This document shows, one piece after another, positions 24,778 to 37,313 of a stretch of 64,000 nucleotides of DNA. Numbering within the stretch: position 1 is the stretch's first letter; each line of letters begins with the position of its first letter. The DNA comes from Heterodera schachtii (taxonomy: Eukaryota; Nematoda; Chromadorea; Rhabditida; Heteroderidae), in contig SIJG01000114.1 of assembly GCA_023374025.1 (NCBI GenBank), positions 94,322-158,321 on the forward strand, read 5' to 3'. Below the pieces are notes generated by a model. The model was given only the letters and a program-made list of their open reading frames with translations. It was not told where the DNA came from and made no database searches. The translations under genes were made by a program, and so were the position numbers.

Positions 24778-27036
24778 AAAAATCATAGTAACACAATTTT
24801 GTTTTAGTTATATAAAACAATAAAAAAATTCACATACATTAGTAAATTCATTTGTATGCAATAAAAGACTAATTATACTTAAATGAAAATAATATTCTAT
24901 TGACAACGAAAATGAAATAATAAAATAAAATACTATAAATTGACTTATTAAATTTATAGGCAGGTGGGAAAGTAAATTATCAATCAAAACAATTAAATTT
25001 AATAATTTGAATCATATTTTTAGACTGAAACGGCCCTCCCTTCAAACCCCGCAGAGCCATACTTTTGTCACTTCGGCTCACCACGTAATGTATGGGAATC
25101 TAATAATAAATTTTCAATAATGAAAATAAAAAATTAATTTAAATCGTAGGAATATTAATTCGATAATATAACTTAATTTCAATATTTATAAAAATAAATA
25201 TAATATTAGAATTATGACCACAGACAGCTTGAAAAAAAAAAGTTTTCGCGCCATGAGTTAAAAAAATAAAATTAAAATAAAAAACAATTTATACAATATA
25301 TTAATAAAAAAATATTATTTTAAATGTGCTAATAATAAGTTTTTGGTGTGAAATTTTTAACGGGGCTGTGAATTTTTTTTTATCAAAAATAATTCTATAA
25401 ATTTTTAATTATAAAAAAAAGCCAGAAGAAGATTGACATCTTTATAAATATTTAAAATTGTTCATACAATTAAAAATAAATAAATAATTACTTTGTCAAC
25501 TATAAAAATATTGAAAAACATTAATATTTTTCAGGCATAAAAGATACAAGCAGCTTCAAAAAAGAAAATAAAATATATTCAAAAATATATAATTGATGTA
25601 AATATTTTTACATTTTTTGATAAAACTTTTTTATTAAAAAACTTACTCCTTTTTAAATAAAAAAACACCCCATAAATGTTCGAATTAATGAATAAAACAG
25701 TTAAATAAATTAAGAAAAAAAAAACAAATTTATTCTTTAAATTATAAATGATGATTAATAAAAAAATAAAAAATTAGAAACTATTTCTAAATTCACACAT
25801 ATTGTACGACTGACGAGTGAGAAGGATGGACAGCAAAAGTTATAGACTATAATATATATTACGTAAAATATATTTTTTTGAATTTTAAAAGGTTTTTATT
25901 TCCTATCCTATAAAAATACACAATTCGACATAATAAAAAATGGTATTCAATTTAAATCGAACAGCTGAAACTGTAGTGATTCATATTTAATTAAAAATAA
26001 ACAAAATAATAAATACGATAAACGTGCTATAAAATAAGGCACATACGCAAGGGAATCGGGAAGGTACGCGCCATGACATGTAAAATTGAAAAATATTAAT
26101 AATAAAAAAATATTTTGGTCAATATAATGAGATTAAAAAATAATTTAATTAAAAATATATGTTTTGCATTGAAATATTCAGAATAATTAAATAACATTAA
26201 AACATAAACAGTAAAACATGAAATGGTTCAGTTATTCTTCTTTAATTTCATACTCTTTTTCTAGATTCTTTATATATTATTTATTTTTTAAGTTGCATTT
26301 AATAAAATAAATTAAGAAAAGAATGAAATTCATGTCAACAACGACCAATAGACAATGCTCAAAGATGAGAAGAAAATAAAAGATTAATTGAGAAAAAGTT
26401 AAGTAAAAATAAATTATAAAAAATTTTTTATAAACGATTTTAAAAGTAAAGCATGAAGTGGCGCTGTTTTAATTTTTAGGTTAAAAAAAAGTCGACAAAT
26501 TATTTGGGAAAGGAATATTCAGATAAGTCAAAAAATTTGAATAGCTAAATTTATTAAATTAGCAAAAAATGAATAACAAAACAAGCAATTTAAAAAAGTC
26601 AAAAAATAAATAAATAAAATTTTAAATATGGACTTATATACGGACAAAAACTCCTCAAATTAATTTTATTCTTATATTTTGCATTGAATTATAAAAGTTG
26701 TAAATTTTTTGAAATTAAACAAATATTTTTATTCTTGTTGACAATATTTATGGAACGATCATCAATAAAAGGAAATGATTAAATATTCAATTAATCAAAT
26801 CAATATTTTTAGCACAGCAAAACGATGATATTAAAGGCTTTCGTTAGAGATGCATCTGGTGCTTCCGCTGGATCGAAATGTAAGAAAAAACTAATAAAAA
26901 TAAATCATTTAAGTATTTAAATACAATAGTATTAAAATTAACTTTACTTTCGATAACAAATAGTAAATTTATACATTCAAGAAATTAAAAAAAAATAAGA
27001 AAAATTCTTTTCAAATAAAAAATTTCGTCTGCAACA
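24778..27036. other. AT-rich sequence; first part duplicated in decayed form
   Basis: Up to about 25665 the sequence matches 43400-44485 with several indels; for example the CGGCCCTCCCTTCAAACCC segment near 25030 is missing there. Beyond that it is AT-rich with no recognisable gene. Segments such as GGAAGGTACGCGCCATGACA near 26060 are slightly richer in GC but carry no open frame. Confidence 0.55.
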
Positions 27037-27038
27037 TA

Positions 27039-27154
27039 CCGTAAATCCGCTATTTGAAGGCCCCTCTCTGGTAGAATGCCCCCTCCAATTAAAAGCCCCT
27101 TTTGGGAGGGGTTGAACAATAGAAGGCCCGGGCCTTCAAATAGCGGATTTACGG
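27039..27154. mobile_element. Tc1/mariner-type MITE with 25-bp terminal inverted repeats
   Basis: The left end CCGTAAATCCGCTATTTG is perfectly inverted at the right end, continuing through AAGGCCC, and TA dinucleotides flank both ends (27037-27038 and 27155-27156). TA target duplication is typical of Tc1/mariner/pogo elements. At 116 bp it is a MITE with no coding capacity. The perfect arms suggest a recent insertion. Confidence 0.85.
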
Positions 27155-27189
27155 TATTTATGGAAAATAATAAATTGGATAACCTTTAA

Positions 27190-27960
27190 ATAAATGTAGG
27201 CGCCGCCAGGGATAAAAATTGGAGTTGACCATTTTTAGGCAGGCCGAAGCCCTAGGCTAGAAAAAATCTTGGCCGATTCTTAAGGGTTAATTTTCGTTTT
27301 ATTGTTTATTTCAAATTTTGGAAAAACGCCAAAATAGCTGAAAAGTTTTTTTTTTTTTTTTTGTTTTTTAGGTGCGCTAAAAATAAAAAAACTAGAAAAT
27401 AGTTGCAATAACTTGAAAACTAGCTTAACAAGAACCAAAAAACATATTTTTCGTGTGTTTCAGGCCATGGAGAGCTCAGGAAAAAATAGTTCTAAGAACA
27501 AACCAGAAAATTTTTAAAAATGCACCCCTAAGAAATGGAAATTTTTCTCAAAAATTCATATCCAAAATTTATTTATTTATTTTCTTGACAATTTTGATTT
27601 CAAAATTATTTATATAAATACTGATTTGATTTAATTTTGTTACCTTTTTGAATAAATTTTGTCATTTTACACCCCTAAATTTGAGATTTTTTCGTGCCAA
27701 TTTTCCATTTTATAGCTATTTTTGGGGTTTTTTAGAACCCAAAGCCTAATTCTTTTGGCGGGGCATTTTTCCATAAAAGTAAAATTAAAAAGTTTGGCAA
27801 TATAAAAATAAATAAATTTAGTGGGAAAATTTAAAAAAATTTTGAGCAAATCACCAGAAAAATGTGAAATTTTTATAGTGTTTTTTTCATATTTTTGTAG
27901 GTTTTTAGGTTCTAAAAATAAAAAACTAGAAAATAGTTGCTAATAACTTTTTATTTACTT
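27190..27960. repeat. Composite of hAT-like fragments
   Basis: Contains a hairpin half (AGGCGCCGCCAGGG, about 27200), two direct copies of AAACTAGAAAATAGTTGC (about 27396 and 27925), and two CACCCCTAA words (about 27520 and 27668) of the kind found inside other elements in this window. No complete boundaries are visible. Confidence 0.5.
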
Positions 27961-29175
27961 CTCGCTTAATACGTTGCTCTCTTTTAACATATTGACTCAT
28001 TCATTCGTTTCCTAAATCCGCCCAAAGGGTTCGAAAATTGAAAATATGTATAACATTGTAAATTCATAGAATGGCTCAAATCAATTCCTTCTTTATCGCT
28101 CTAAAGGTCCTTATACACATCTCCTCTATCAACCATTTCAGTAGATAGATATTTTAATTTATAAAAGATCAGGCGAACAGTTTATTTATTTTCTCAATTT
28201 TATTTTGTTTGTATTTTTAGACATTTTAAGAGTAAGCACCTCTATTTTAAGTGCATTCTAATAGTTTTTCATTTTTTGGTTTTGAGTTCATTAAAATTAG
28301 TTGAATTTTATAGTATTTTTTAACAATATTCCTTGCGTTTTCGACAATGCTTCAATTTCTAATATATTATTAGTCATATTTGAATATGATTTCTATAATA
28401 GTTTCATCTTTATTCCAAAATCTTTTTGCAATTTAATTATATTCCCCACCCAAAAAAGAGTATTATTATTATATTAATATGTTGAACTATTTTTTAATAT
28501 ATACATATATGCGACCAAATCACCCAAGCTGAGATAGAAGACTACCAAATTTTTTTAAATTTTATTAATTAATGTTCTACATTATTCTAAATTGGCTGAT
28601 CAAGCAAAACTTTTTAATTAATTTTTTATAATCGTTTTTTGAATAATCTTGCAATTTTCATAATTTTATATTTTTTCATTAATTGCATAAAAAATAATTG
28701 TTTTTGTTTTAAATTCCATAAAACTTTTCAATATTAATTTTTATATTTTTTTTATTAATGTTTATTTTATTTCTTTTGTTTTTTCACTTGTGCTGTCCTC
28801 AACACATTTACTGAATATTCCTTGAATTTTTAGATAATGCTTAAATTTCCTTAATTATTGTGGGCACAGATGAACCTAGTTTAATTAGTATAATATTTTA
28901 GAAATTAGTTTAATTATAATTAATTTATAGACAGTTCTGTATGTTTATTTAAATTTTGATTTCATCGCTTTGTTTCGCATTTTTTATTACATTAATTCAA
29001 AATAACAATCTTTATAATTTTCCAAGCAAAAAAATTATTTAATTTTTTTTATCATTGATTTTTCTTGTTATATAGGTCATATTTTACATTTGTAAATTTT
29101 TTTATAATAAAATGATTTGTTGAATTTATAATGCACTTAAGTTTAATTGAAGGTTTTCATCACAATATTTCCTTT
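27961..29175. other. AT-rich intergenic sequence, T-rich on the plus strand
   Basis: No ORF, RNA gene or clear repeat. From about 28000 to 31000 the plus strand becomes noticeably T-rich where earlier sequence was A-rich. That is a strand-composition change without an obvious cause. Confidence 0.55.
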
Positions 29176-29306
29176 TAGAGACCGGACAAGAGGGTCGGTC
29201 GAACGGTTTCGGTTAAAAATCGAAAAACTAAAAAATTTCTCGGTCGGTTTTTTCGGACAAAAACCGAAACCGAAAATGACGAAAAAACCGACCGGTCCGA
29301 TCTCTA
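29176..29306. mobile_element. 131-bp deletion derivative of the TAGAGACCGGAC hAT-like element
   Basis: Starts TAGAGACCGGACAAGAGG and ends GGTCCGATCTCTA, the same ends as the 1.3-kb element at 48320-49621, with the central part missing and only the CGGTCG/GTTTCGG words kept. No matching 8-bp flanks were found, so its insertion may be old or its flanks altered. Confidence 0.78.
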
Positions 29307-29542
29307 ATTATTATTTACCTTTGTTTACTAAATAAAAAATTGAACACCCGGCCCAAATTAAGACATTTCTTTTTTTTGCGGGAGTAATTCTAATTATTTT
29401 TAGTAAATATTTAAATTTTTAATATTATCTAATTAATATTTTGTAAGATATTAATTTGCAATTTTCATTTGCATTGTTTATAATTAATTATTCATTTTCA
29501 TAGTTTTTTATAATTCAATTATTTTATCTCCAATAAAATTAT

Positions 29543-29815
29543 TAGAGCTAGGATTTTTAGGTGCTAAAAATACAGAAATAGGACTGAAATAGTTGCCAAA
29601 AAGTGCAAAATAGGTGCAAAACGCAAAATTTCTAGAAAAAGACTAAAATAGATGAAATTTGAAAATGCCAAAATAGGTGCTAACCCCCGTTTTAGGTGTT
29701 TTTAGGTGCTAAAATCGCTCGAAATCAAAGATTATTCGGAGAAAATGTGATTTGCATGCTTTCTCTTCAAGTACTTCCGTAAAAAATAGGTAAAAACCTA
29801 AAAATCCTAGCTCTT
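29543..29815. mobile_element. hAT-like MITE with TAGAGCTAGGATTTTTAGG ends
   Basis: The left end TAGAGCTAGGATTTTTAGGT is inverted at the right end as ACCTAAAAATCCTAGCTCT. The interior repeats TAGGTGC and GCTAAAA words. The ends resemble hAT termini. The flanking 8 bases do not match cleanly. A fragment of the same family ends at about 46427. Confidence 0.68.
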
Positions 29816-31340
29816 CTTATAATCTAACTTGAACTGAATTGATAATTATTTAAAATGAGGGCACTAAATTTATGAAATAAATTAATATTTTAATCGCACG
29901 ACTCCGATTTACTTAAAAATAAATTTCATCATTTTTAATAATTTTATTTCATTTATCGCCTATCCTTGCTAACATGAACTTATAAGCTAACTTATTCATT
30001 ATTGTTAAAAATTTATTATTATTTCTATAAAATATTTTAATATATTTTCATAATATTTCATTTATTCTAAACACTTTTTAATTGTTTTGTCGGCGAATCA
30101 CTCGTTCTGACAGATCGCTTTTGTTTTAGAAATTTAGATTTTATAAATTTTAAAATGTTTACTATAAAAAGAAATTATTTGTAAAAAAAAAAGATTATTT
30201 TAATTTGATTTTTCTCTTGTGTGATTTTTTGCATTTTGAAATTCTGTTATTACTAATTTTAATAAAATATTTTGTTAAAAACTTTTTTATCAGCACCATT
30301 TAAATCTCCGAATATTTACCGATTATGAGGGCTTTTTAAATTTATTATGCTGTTATTTAATTCCAAAATATTTTAATTTAAAAAAAAATAATATTTCATA
30401 ACATCTACTTAATATTATTTTATACATTAACTTTTATAATCTTCAATGGGAGAATTGTTTCTCATTAAGCATTAACAGGATCAATCAGTCAATTTACAGT
30501 AATAGTTTGAGTTGTAATGCTTAATTATTTATATATTTTTTAAATTTAATAATTCATTTTTATTAATAATTTTAATAATTAATCCAGAATTCCTATGTAT
30601 GTTCGAAAAACGAATGTGATTACAACATCACTACATTTGTCAGTGAAATGCAGATTATTCTTTATAAAATTCATAAATATTTTTAAAATATTAGAAAAGT
30701 TATTAAATTTCTTAATTTCTTTTTTATCACATTTCTTTATGCACTAAAATACATAATTACAGTTAAAATGATTTTTATAAAAAATTGACTCAAATAAAGA
30801 TAAATAACTTTATAAATAAGAAAAAATGCATAAATAACCGCCACATTTAAATTCATTATAAAAATTGAATTCTTTAACTTATTCAAATTAATATAAAATT
30901 AAAAATTGTAAATATTCATAAACTGGACCGTATTTATATTTTTTAAACGTTTTATTACGAATTTTTATCGCATGAGAAGCGCAAATAACTTTTACCAGTT
31001 TTATTTTCAATCAGAGCGAGTTTTTAGCAAAAAAAAAATATTTTTGAATTTGGCTAATAAAAAAATATTTGGTTTTTGGGGTTTTTATTAGAAGATTAAA
31101 ACCTAAGAAATTAAAAAAATGAGAATAAATAATAATTGTTTAGCACGAAAATTAATTTTTACCCAGTTTTAAATCAAAACAATCAATTATTTAATTCTTT
31201 AAAAATGGTAAGTTGTTTTTTTTAAAATTATTTTAGATTTAATATTATCGTCGCTTATTTGATAGAATATTTTTTTATATTATTGATAAAATAAGAAATT
31301 TTACAAAAATTTTGAAAATAAAATTATAAAAATGTTAAAA
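29816..31340. other. AT-rich intergenic sequence, no gene seen
   Basis: No coding or RNA gene. A segment near 29963-29998 recurs inverted at about 34105-34136. The segment 31105-31207 (word TTTAGCACGAAAATTAA) recurs at 56735-56830 in direct orientation. Confidence 0.55.
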
Positions 31341-31342
31341 AT

Positions 31343-32188
31343 TAGTAATCACCACACTTTTCTCGGGTTTTTCGCTTCCCGGTCTCGTGTTTTTAGTCTC
31401 GGAAACCGAGAAATTTTTACATGGTTAATGATGACGATTTCGCGGGGAGGGGGTCGCCAGCAAAAGGGTAATGAGGAAAAATTATTGAAGTTTAACATAC
31501 TTTTTTAAACAAAATTCATGGAAAATGGCAAAAAAAAATTTCCCGTCGGCGCCTATCGGCGCCGCCGTGCCACAAAATTCCCCAAAGATTTCAAAAGTTG
31601 ACATAAAATTTGCCATGCAATTGAATGTAAAAATGGTCGCTCATGAATGCACTGAAAATTTCGATTTGCTTACTTATATGTTCCCCAAATTGATAAATTG
31701 ATAATGGGAGAAAAAACATATAATATTTTGATATATTTATAATCGAATAAATTGTAAAATAACTGATTTGAAGCAATTTTGCAAAATATTCTTATTTTTT
31801 ACCCTAAAATCATATTTTTTGGCCGTGATGTTTTTATTTTGAAAAATTTCGATCCGAATCCTGGCCTACCGGCACCGCCGGACCCTCATGTTTCCCAAAA
31901 GATTTTCTAAAAAGTGCGTAAAAAAGCGTTTTTAAAAGCAAAAAAATGCCGTCACTTTAATGTTGAGACTTAGGAAAAAATTCCGTTTTATCTACCTACC
32001 CCCTTTTAATGTGTTTTTGATTAAAAAAATATATAATTTGAATTATTTTCATTTAAATTTCTCGGTTCTCTATTCCCGAGTCGAGAAATTTCTCGGGTTT
32101 TTGGGTCTCGGTTCTCGTATCGTTTCTCGTGGTTATTTCTCGGTCTCGGTCTCGGTTCCCGGTAAAAATCACTTCTCGCACTTCCCTA
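31343..32188. mobile_element. hAT-like element with TCTCGG arrays and two hairpin cores
   Basis: TCTCGGGTTTTTCG and TCTCGGTCTCGG words cluster at both ends in the same orientation (31358-31415 and 32058-32175). The right end is CACTTCTCGCACTTCCCTA, a typical hAT-like end when inverted (TAGGGAAGTGCG). Hairpin cores lie at 31542-31569 and 31861-31885. The left terminus is unclear and no target duplication is seen. A related right end is at about 37290-37313. Confidence 0.6.
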
Positions 32189-34684
32189 ATTAGCACCACC
32201 GGCCCTTTTACCCCACCCCCTTCCACAGTACTATTATCATCTAAAATTAATGAATCGAGATGAATTCTGATCGACAAAATCGAAATACAAATAAAAATTC
32301 TGATTGGTTTTTACTAGTAAATTAAAAAATTTCAATCAAACAATATACTTTAAAAAAATATGCTTCAATTATCAAAATTCCAAGCAAAAATTAATATAAG
32401 CATAATAACAATTTCATTTTTATTTAATTAATATTAAAATTTTTTACAATAATATTCAAACTTCGGTAGCAAGGAATGCGAGAAGGATACGAAACATGAT
32501 TGTGATATGAAAAAGAGAGATGAATTATAAAAAAGCAAAATAAAATCACAAATATTTTTGGATTTACTATTAAATATAATATTATTTTGGATTATAATTA
32601 TTTCACTGAAAAAAGATTCCCTTTTTATTAAATCCCTTAAAAAATTTCGGCAAAGGTAAGGAAACGGGAAACTAAAAACTATGTTATAGAAATTTAAAAA
32701 AATATCACAAAGACAATTTTGTTATTACATTTAAAGATTTAAACCTCAAAAAGTTAAAAAAATGAAGATACATGCAGTAAAAAAAATGTTTTATTAGGAT
32801 TTTAGAATTATAATTTATGAAATTCATAAATTAGAAAACAATTTCCATAATTTCCGATAGGATATATTTCACAATTTTTTTTCTTTTTTAAAGAGTGGCC
32901 TTAAAAAATTTAAATCGATTCTAAATAATTATTAAACGCAAAATTTAAAAAGTTTTTTAAGGAAAATTTAAAAAAAACCAAATAATTTAAATAAAGTTAA
33001 GCTCAATTTAATAAAAAAAGAAAGAAAATTTCATATAAAAAGGTATATATTACACATTAATATTATATAGAAATTTCTTGTCATTTTTTTATTATTAGCA
33101 TTACTCTTAACTTTGTTATCTTTGTTCATAAATTTATTCTAAATAAATTGTACAATGAAATTGGGAATAATATAATATTCCTAAAAAACATATAAATTTA
33201 AAATAATAAAATCTGAAAAATTGAAAAAATTTCAAATTTGCATTAAAATTTAAAAGTATAAACAGGTAAAACATAGTAAATAAATTATTGAAACAGAAAG
33301 AATTTTAAAACTTGTTAATCTTTTGTTCTGGATCACTTTTAACACGCCTATTTAAGGGTAATAAAATTAATGAATTACCAGTTTTTAAAATTTAAGCATT
33401 GTATGTGATAATGCCTTTATTATTTATAACTGAAGTCAATAAAGAAAGTTGTTATTTATTTATGAAAGTATTATATTATTCTGTGCAAAAAAAAATTGAA
33501 CTAAATTTAATCTCCGTGGTGGAATTGAACCAAGTGAGAAAAGTAAAGATTATTTTACAAAAAAATAAGATGAGACAGATAAAAAATAATTATTTGAAAA
33601 AAATACCAAAAAATTTTTATCGATAAAGAAAAATAAATTAAAGACTATAATACGACAAATAAACATTAAGAGTAATTTTTATTTTCATCTTAAGAGTAAT
33701 TTTTTTTATTTGCTTATATAACAAAAAATGAACCAATTAAAATTATAAATTAAAAAATAATCTTCTGCCCAAATAAAAAAAAAATAACGGAAAGACGACA
33801 AGAAGAAAATAAATGATGATTGATAAAGGAGAGGAAAATAAAATAAATATATTAAAAATAAAAGAATTACATAAACTTTAATAAAAAAAAATTTTCCAAT
33901 TGAATATATACTTCTATATTTTTTCACTTATTCAAAAGCGGCATTAAAATTTATATAATAAAAAACGGAAACTAACTCAATTTGATTTGTACTTAAAATG
34001 TTGTTAAAAAGTAATTTTTTAAACATCCAAAAGCTAAAAATACATAAATTAAAATATTTTTCTTGAAAAAAATAATACATTTTTTTGCTTGATACCCACA
34101 CAATTATGAGTAGTTAGCTTATAAGTTCATGTTGGATAGTAATTCTTAAAACAATACAAAATGAATAATATTTTTAAGACCATAAAAATAGTAAAAGCAT
34201 GGAACCATCCATACAAGAACAAGACGAGACAAAATGTAAATACATAAAACGAATAAATTAAGCAAGTAAAGCCCGCAAATAATCGAAAATTTTTTAAAAG
34301 TTTATATGAAATTATTAAGACACAATATAAATAAGAATTTATTCTGCCAAAGAATTATTGAGCTATAACCTTAACCGAGCGAGAAGTAAATAAAGATGAA
34401 TAATACAAGAGAGAAACATTTAAATGAAATATTTAAATTAAAAAAATTAATTTTTTTTTGAATTCTTTTATTTCTGTGTTATTCTAATAAAAATAAATAA
34501 AATTTCATTATAACTTAAAATAAACTAATTTATTTAAATTTTTAATTAGATGGAAGAATATTAAAAAAGATAATTTAAAGACATACCTTTTTTCATATTA
34601 TAAAATTTTAATGAAATTATTAATAATCCCCAAATGTCGGGTAGTCTTCAACAAAGCTTTTTATTGGGACAAAAGTTGAAACTC
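32189..34684. other. AT-rich intergenic sequence, no gene seen
   Basis: No ORF above about 75 codons and none with recognisable features. Motifs such as ATGATTATGATATGAAAAAG, near 32498 in variant form and near 34965, show more old dispersed repeat. Confidence 0.55.
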
Positions 34685-34860
34685 ATTATATGGGCCCGTT
34701 CGATCGCGATTAGATGAGTCATTTATAAGTTTTTTCTTCCATAAAAATTTCAAAAAAGTAATAGGAATTTTTTAGGAATTGGGCCCAAAAACTTTGTTTT
34801 GGGTACTGGGCCCGAGTCTTGGTAACGCCGAGTATCCAGGTCTGGGCCCGAAAGAAATTA
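34685..34860. repeat. GGGCCCG-word repeat fragment
   Basis: GGGCCCG-type words occur five times in about 170 bp (ATGGGCCCGTTCG, TTGGGCCCAAA, CTGGGCCCGAG, TCTGGGCCCGAAAG and similar). The pattern is like the subterminal arrays of the hAT-like elements, but with a different word. No element ends were found. Confidence 0.45.
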
Positions 34861-36950
34861 ATTTTTAATAACATTGTTAGCTATCTTTATTTTATTAAAA
34901 AAAATGAAAAATTTCATCAAACTGCGAATAAGCAAGGAACAACAATCGATCTGTTACAACAAATGATTATGATATGAAAAAGACAGAAATTAAAGAACAA
35001 GAGAATGAAAAATCACTAATAAAAGTACAATTAAATAATAAGCTCAAAAAGGCATAAAAACAAGAGACATTCAGTAAAAAAAGTTTAATTTTTTTTTAAT
35101 CTTTAGAATTATACATTACGAAAATTCTTAGATTATAAAAATAATTTTCATATTTTCTTAAACATTTATCGGCAATTATGTAAAAAGTTATTTTGAAATA
35201 CTAATAATATATAAATAATTAATTTTTTATATCCACAAATAAGAAAATTAATGGGAAATAATATGAGAATATAAAACATGAATTTGCCAATCGTCGAGAA
35301 GATTGCTTAAATAAAAAGTTTAGTACATAAACATATGTCAAAAATTAAGCAGATATAACCAGCAATTAAGTCATATTTTCCCAAACATTACTATCGAGCA
35401 TATTCTATCGGCAATTATAAAACAAAATTATTTTGAAATACTAATAATATATTATATAATTAATTAATATTTTATATCCCAAAAAAAGAAACATAATGAG
35501 AAATAATATGTAGGGTAATATTGAAAAATAAAATTCTTTTAACTCTGTTCATTATTGTTTAAACAATTACATAATTATGAGGCAAAGGATGGTCAATTCA
35601 TAGAGTATAATTTTTTAGAAAAATGTAAAATGCAAGTCTTAAATCAAAGAATAAACAATTAAAATTAAAATTTTAATGACATTTTTTTTATCAAAAATCT
35701 TTATGGTTGATACAAACAAATTGCAAATAATGGGCGCTGCATGAGAATATGAAATAAGAATTGCCAATCATCGAGATTGTTTAAATAAAAAGTTGAATAC
35801 ATAAACATTTTAAGCAAAATAACGGGCAATTAAAAAAATTTTTAACGAAAAACTATTTAAAACTGAAAAATCGAGTGAACATTATAGATATTTTTAAATT
35901 TTATTATCCAAAACGAAAAAATTTATTTATTTATTTATTCAAGATTTAAAAAAATTCTAATAAATAAAACAAAATAAAAACCAGGCTTTTTTTTTTCATA
36001 TTCTTCATATAATATGCGCCGTTTCAAAATTATTAAGTCAAAAATTTGAAGACATAAAAAGTCCCGGTCCCGGTTTTGCCCAAAATTCCCGTTAACGCAA
36101 ATATATAACATAAACCACGGCCATCTCAAAAAAAAAGTGGTCCCAGCTGGGCATTTTTTTAAGTTTAAAATTGAACAAATAATTTTATTCTTGGAAAATT
36201 TATTTGAAGGTGTAAGGATTAGAAAATGTAAAATAAGAATTATCATGTATTTATAGAAGCAAAATATTTTATTCAAAAAGACACATTGAAAATTATTCAT
36301 AAATTTAGAATCAGTATAAATCGTATAAAAAACACTGCCTATATTATGCAAAAATCATTATCTTATAAAATGGTTAATTGATATTGATTTTCGCCAATAG
36401 ATCTGAAAGTATGAAAGTTTGAACAAAAATTTGGGAATAAAGAGTCGTAATAATTGGATATAATGAATTACTAAATTTACTAATTTTTTAATCAAATTTA
36501 ATAACAAAACCGTGAATTAAAAAATGAAAAAAAAACATATTTTAAAAACATGCGAATGGGGAAGACGAGAAGATCAAAAAACGAACGAGCAAATAGAATT
36601 AATGTAATAATATGTAGAAAGAGAAATAAAAAGAGAAAAATTAAATTAAATAAAAAGTTTAATAAAAAATAATTTGTTTTGAGTTTTTTCAAACCGTAAA
36701 AAAATTAGAAATTTATTCATTCAATATTAAATTTAGAGAAATATTTTATAAAATAATTTAGAAATTTTCCAAATAAATTCAAAGAAATGCGAGAATATAA
36801 AATGTTTAATGAGTTCGAACTTCAATAATACAAAGTATTAGGAAAACTTTTTTTCGTCAAAAATAATATTAAAATAAGAATAAAAATTTTTGCATCGTTT
36901 TCAAAAGACTCATTTGTACTATTTACTAATAAATATAGAAAAGAAAAAAA
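34861..36950. other. AT-rich sequence with a local imperfect duplication, no gene
   Basis: The stretch 35150-35290 is repeated in altered form at 35390-35515 (CGGCAATTAT, then ATTTTGAAATACTAATAATA). A third partial match follows near 35740-35810 (AATTGCCAATCATCGAGA). The long minus-strand open frame at 35935-36351 is AT-rich with no recognisable domain. Confidence 0.5.
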
Positions 36951-36989
36951 TCAATATAAAAATTTCGTAGTGAAAGTTATAAATTTTTC

Positions 36990-37313
36990 ACATTCTTTTT
37001 TATTTTGCTGCCAAAAATGTAATTTACCTTGTGGAATCCATCGGCACCAGCGCTCGTGAAACTTCGAGCTTAGTGCTTCGAAAAATCGAATTCGAGCTTT
37101 GTGAAAATGCTCAAAACTTGGAGAAAAATACACCCCTAATGATTAACACAAAACTAATTTTTCCAATTTTTAAAAATTTTTTTGCGGAAAATCTGTTAAC
37201 AAATCAAAATTTAAGCAAAAATTTCCGCCGGCGGCGCCTATCTACACAGCCAGACATCATTTCTCGGTCTCGTTTTACGGTTCTCTGTAAAAATCACTTC
37301 TCGCACATACCTA
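36990..37313. mobile_element. Truncated TCTCGG-type hAT-like fragment with hairpin core
   Basis: Contains TACACCCCTAATG (about 37127), a hairpin core at 37225-37250 (CCGCCGGCGGCGCCTATC) and a right end CACTTCTCGCACATACCTA matching the element at 31343-32188. The left part has GCTTCGA/TTCGAGCTT words instead of TCTCGG, suggesting recombination between families. Confidence 0.55.

Noticed and set aside
35935..36351. 138-codon minus-strand ORF as a membrane protein gene
   Set aside because: Hydrophobicity follows from T-rich codons in AT-rich DNA. There are no conserved features and the ORF overlaps local repeats.
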